7,222 nt of DNA from an uncultured bacterium (GTDB taxonomy: Bacteria; Actinomycetota; Coriobacteriia; Coriobacteriales; Eggerthellaceae), in NCBI GenBank assembly GCA_905214325.1, contig CAJMLT010000053.1, positions 1 through 7,222 on the forward strand. Direction: 5' to 3'. Below are positions 5,513 to 7,222 of this stretch, one piece after another. The notes below the pieces were generated by a model. The model was not told the origin of the DNA. It saw only the letters and a list, made by a program, of their open reading frames with translations, and made no database searches. Every line of letters starts with the position of its first letter. Position 1 is the stretch's first letter. A program made the position numbers and the translations under genes.

Positions 5513-6076
5513 GTGAGCGACAACCTGCGATCCGTAAGCGAATTCTCCCATGATGGCCTGCGTGTGCGGGTGCGGCGCAAGGCGATGAAAAACGTCCGTA
5601 TGAGGGTCGTCGAATCGGATGTCGACGTGGAGGTTTCTGCGCCGTTCGGAGTGAACGACGAACGTATCAGGTACTTCATCGACATGAAGGCTGCTTGGAT
5701 AGAGAATCAGCGCCGATCCCTCGCTGATTCTCCGCAATCACGGGCATCATGCGCTTCGAAACAGGAGATCGAGCGGTGGCGTGAGACGGTGATGGCCTGT
5801 GTCCCTCCCTTGATCGAGGCGTGGGAGCCGATCATGGGCGTGAAGGTCGGGCGTTTGGTCTACCGTAATATGACCAGCCGATGGGGGAGTTGCCAGCCGG
5901 CAACGGGTCGGGTATGCATTAATATCCGCCTCGCTCTCTATCCTCCCGAATGTCTCGAATATGTCGTCGTGCATGAACTATGTCACCTTCTCGAAGCCGG
6001 TCATGGTCCGGGTTTCAAGGAGAAGATGGATTTTTTCATGCCCGATTGGCGTGAACGTCGAGCAAAATTACGGTGA
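5513..6076 (+). CDS. YgjP-like zinc metallopeptidase (DUF45 / M48-type)
   Basis: A 187-aa predicted cytoplasmic metal-dependent hydrolase; no signal peptide or membrane segment is visible. Zinc motif HELCHLLEAGH: H154, E155 (catalytic base), H158 and probable third ligand H164, followed by GPGFKEKM. The family signature MTSRWGSC is at 120-127, then the INIRLALYPPECLEYVVVHE core. The N-terminal part (RVRVRRKAMKNVRMRV, about 17-32) is the conserved basic strand region of YgjP proteins. It is somewhat shorter than the usual ~230 aa, mostly in the middle. Start is GTG 5513, 7 bases after AAAGAG; an ATG at 5509 is in a different frame. It begins 61 bases after the ATPase stop with no terminator between, so read-through from the metal operon is possible, though a functional link is not shown. 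The physiological substrate of the family is unknown. Confidence 0.9.
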   Translation: MSDNLRSVSEFSHDGLRVRVRRKAMKNVRMRVVESDVDVEVSAPFGVNDERIRYFIDMKAAWIENQRRSLADSPQSRASCASKQEIERWRETVMACVPPLIEAWEPIMGVKVGRLVYRNMTSRWGSCQPATGRVCINIRLALYPPECLEYVVVHELCHLLEAGHGPGFKEKMDFFMPDWRERRAKLR

Positions 6077-6081
6077 TCACG

Positions 6082-6129
6082 TCTCGACGGAGCGCGGAGA
6101 TGGTACCATATCAAGCGCTCGTATCGAGA
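6082..6129. repeat. 48-nt three-part dyad between the YgjP-like gene and metG
   Basis: Nested inverted repeats share one axis: TCTCGA (6082-6087) with TCGAGA (6124-6129), GAGCGC (6090-6095) with GCGCTC (6115-6120), and a central palindrome ATGGTACCAT (6100-6109). The internal loops are short (2/3 and 4/5 bases). It starts 5 bases after the YgjP-like stop codon. It could be a U-tract-less terminator of the upstream genes or a protein-binding site ahead of the metG promoter. No T-run follows. Confidence 0.6.
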
Positions 6130-6163
6130 AGAGATGCCCTTTGCGGTGGACGCAGGCATTTTG

Positions 6164-6172
6164 TGGTATACG
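6164..6172 (+). promoter_or_regulatory. Possible metG promoter (extended -10)
   Basis: TGG followed by TATACG (6167-6172) resembles an extended -10. The best -35-like hexamer, TTGCGG (6141-6146), is 20 bases away, longer than ideal. It would give a leader of about 60 bases before metG. Suggested because a dyad just upstream separates metG from the preceding genes. Confidence 0.4.
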
Positions 6173-6240
6173 GGATAAGAGTGTCACACGAATTGCTACC
6201 GGCATCATCGGCTTGGTCACGCAAGAAGGAGAGTTATCAC

Positions 6241-7197
6241 ATGAGCAAAGGATCCTACGCATTCACCACCCCCATCTACTACGTGAATGCCGCTCCCCAT
6301 CTGGGAACCGCCTACACCACCATCGCGGCGGACGCGGTTGCCCGCTATCAGCGTATGAACGGTTACGATGTGTCTTTCGTTACGGGCATGGATGAACATG
6401 GGCAGAAGGTCGCCGACACCGCTGCCGCGAAGGGTATGAACCCTCAGGAGTGGTGCGATTCCATGGAACCGGCATTTCGCGATGCGTGGGATATGCTGGA
6501 TATCACCTATACCGATTTCGTGCGCACAACCGAGCCCCGTCATGCGCGTACCGTGGAAAAGTTTTGGCAGGACCTCTATGACGGAGGCTGGTGCTACAAG
6601 GGATCGTATGAGGGATGGTACTGCGTTCACGAGGAAACCTACTATGCCGAATCTGATCTGGAGAAAAACGACGAGGGTGAACTGGTCTGTCCGGATTGCA
6701 AGCGCCCCGTACAGAAGGCCGAAGGGGAAGAGAACTGGTTTTTCAAGCTTTCCGAATTTCAGGACGATCTCCTCGATTTCTATGAGAAGAATCCCGATTT
6801 CATCCGTCCTGAAACGCGCAGAAACGAAATCATCTCATTTGTGAAAAGCGGTTTGAAGGATCTGTCCATTTCGCGCTCCACCTTCGATTGGGGTGTTCCG
6901 CTTCCCTTCGACACGGGTCATGTTGCCTATGTCTGGGCGGACGCTTTGTTGGCGTATCTCACCGGTATCGGCTACGGAGATGAGGATCGCCGCGCTGAAT
7001 ACGAAAACGCGTGGCCTATGCGCTACCACTTCGTCGGCAAAGACATCACGCGCTTCCATTGTGTTATCTGGCCCGCGATGCTCATGGCCGCCGGAATGCC
7101 CATAACCCATACCGTATTCGGTCATGGTTTTCTGCTCACCAAGGGCGAGAAGATGTCCAAGTCGAAGGCAAGGACGAACCGAATATCATCTATGTAG
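6241..7197 (+). CDS. metG: Methionyl-tRNA synthetase, catalytic part only; frame diverges after KMSKS
   Basis: Charges tRNA-Met with methionine in the cytoplasm. Start ATG 6241 follows AAGGAG (6226-6231) by 9 bases; an in-frame ATG at 6073 would add unrelated residues and overlap the preceding stop. Class I motifs: PHLGT (H20-T23, HIGH equivalent), VTGMDEHGQKV (48-57), a zinc-knuckle region YCVHEETYY with C128/H130 and CPDC (C150, C153), NWFFKLSEF, DWGVPLPF, YVWADALLAYL, HFVGKDITRFH, VFGHGFLLTKGEKMSKSK (KMSKS 304-308, 7150-7164). After K309 the family would read GNV(V/I)xP; instead the frame reads ARTNRISSM and stops at 7195. The remaining ~55 bases read openly in another frame as GKDEPNIIYVEIINEPTQ, which is not MetG. 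The 318-aa product would lack the stem-contact and anticodon-binding domains and should not work. Either the window's right end is a chimeric assembly end or the gene is truly disrupted. Confidence 0.92.
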   Translation: MSKGSYAFTTPIYYVNAAPHLGTAYTTIAADAVARYQRMNGYDVSFVTGMDEHGQKVADTAAAKGMNPQEWCDSMEPAFRDAWDMLDITYTDFVRTTEPRHARTVEKFWQDLYDGGWCYKGSYEGWYCVHEETYYAESDLEKNDEGELVCPDCKRPVQKAEGEENWFFKLSEFQDDLLDFYEKNPDFIRPETRRNEIISFVKSGLKDLSISRSTFDWGVPLPFDTGHVAYVWADALLAYLTGIGYGDEDRRAEYENAWPMRYHFVGKDITRFHCVIWPAMLMAAGMPITHTVFGHGFLLTKGEKMSKSKARTNRISSM

Positions 7198-7222
7198 AAA
7201 TTATCAACGAACCCACACAGTT
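7161..7222 (+). other. Unrelated coding-like tail, frame shifted from metG
   Basis: In the frame starting at 7161 the sequence is open to the window end and translates as VEGKDEPNIIYVEIINEPTQ, with ordinary amino-acid composition. It does not resemble MetG after KMSKS. Hand-counted GC for 7168-7222 is about 40 percent, lower than the preceding metG sequence. I do not recognise the protein. It may belong to a different locus joined here. Confidence 0.5.

Noticed and set aside
6073..6240. Earlier ATG for metG, overlapping the YgjP-like stop
   Set aside because: The added 56 residues have no MetRS similarity and cross the 48-nt dyad; ATG 6241 has AAGGAG and starts the conserved N-terminus.

Overview
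The window looks like a chromosomal piece from a Gram-positive bacterium of medium-high GC, most plausibly Actinomycetota of the class Coriobacteriia. This is an inference. It rests on a C-terminally anchored surface protein with a SHIRT/InlB-like repeat, a transcriptional T-box leader, a TrpB2-type tryptophan synthase, a SmtB-type metal sensor, strong AGGAG-like ribosome binding sites and GC-rich codon use. All genes called are on the + strand.

Region by region: (1) 2-502 is the 3' end of a secreted, membrane- or wall-anchored adhesin-like protein. (2) 503-1156 is non-coding at protein level. It holds a 19-bp tandem repeat, a long hairpin, a promoter and a complete tryptophan T-box. The T-box reads UGG in the specifier loop, presents UGGC to the tRNA end, and has mutually exclusive antiterminator and terminator helices. 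(3) 1157-2545 is a stand-alone trpB2, closed by a strong terminator. (4) 2712-5451 is a zinc/cadmium-type efflux operon: a near-consensus promoter overlapped by a dyad operator, a SmtB/CadC-family repressor, a separate 72-aa HMA metal-binding protein and a P1B-2 type metal-exporting ATPase without its own HMA domain. (5) 5513-6076 encodes a YgjP-like (DUF45) zinc metallopeptidase and is followed by a 48-nt multipart dyad. (6) 6241 onward is methionyl-tRNA synthetase. Its reading frame loses all family resemblance directly after KMSKS, and the last ~55 bases look like another coding sequence in a different frame, so the right edge is either a chimeric contig end or a real disruption.

Functional logic: uncharged tRNA-Trp should switch on trpB2, which makes tryptophan from indole and serine; with no trpA nearby, indole salvage is a reasonable inference. 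Zn(II)/Cd(II) should release the repressor from its operator and induce the HMA protein and the pump. I did not find a clearly new system. The points most worth a second look are the broken metG end, the very complete Trp T-box on a lone trpB2, the split HMA/ATPase arrangement with a hairpin between the two parts, and the 48-nt dyad ahead of metG.
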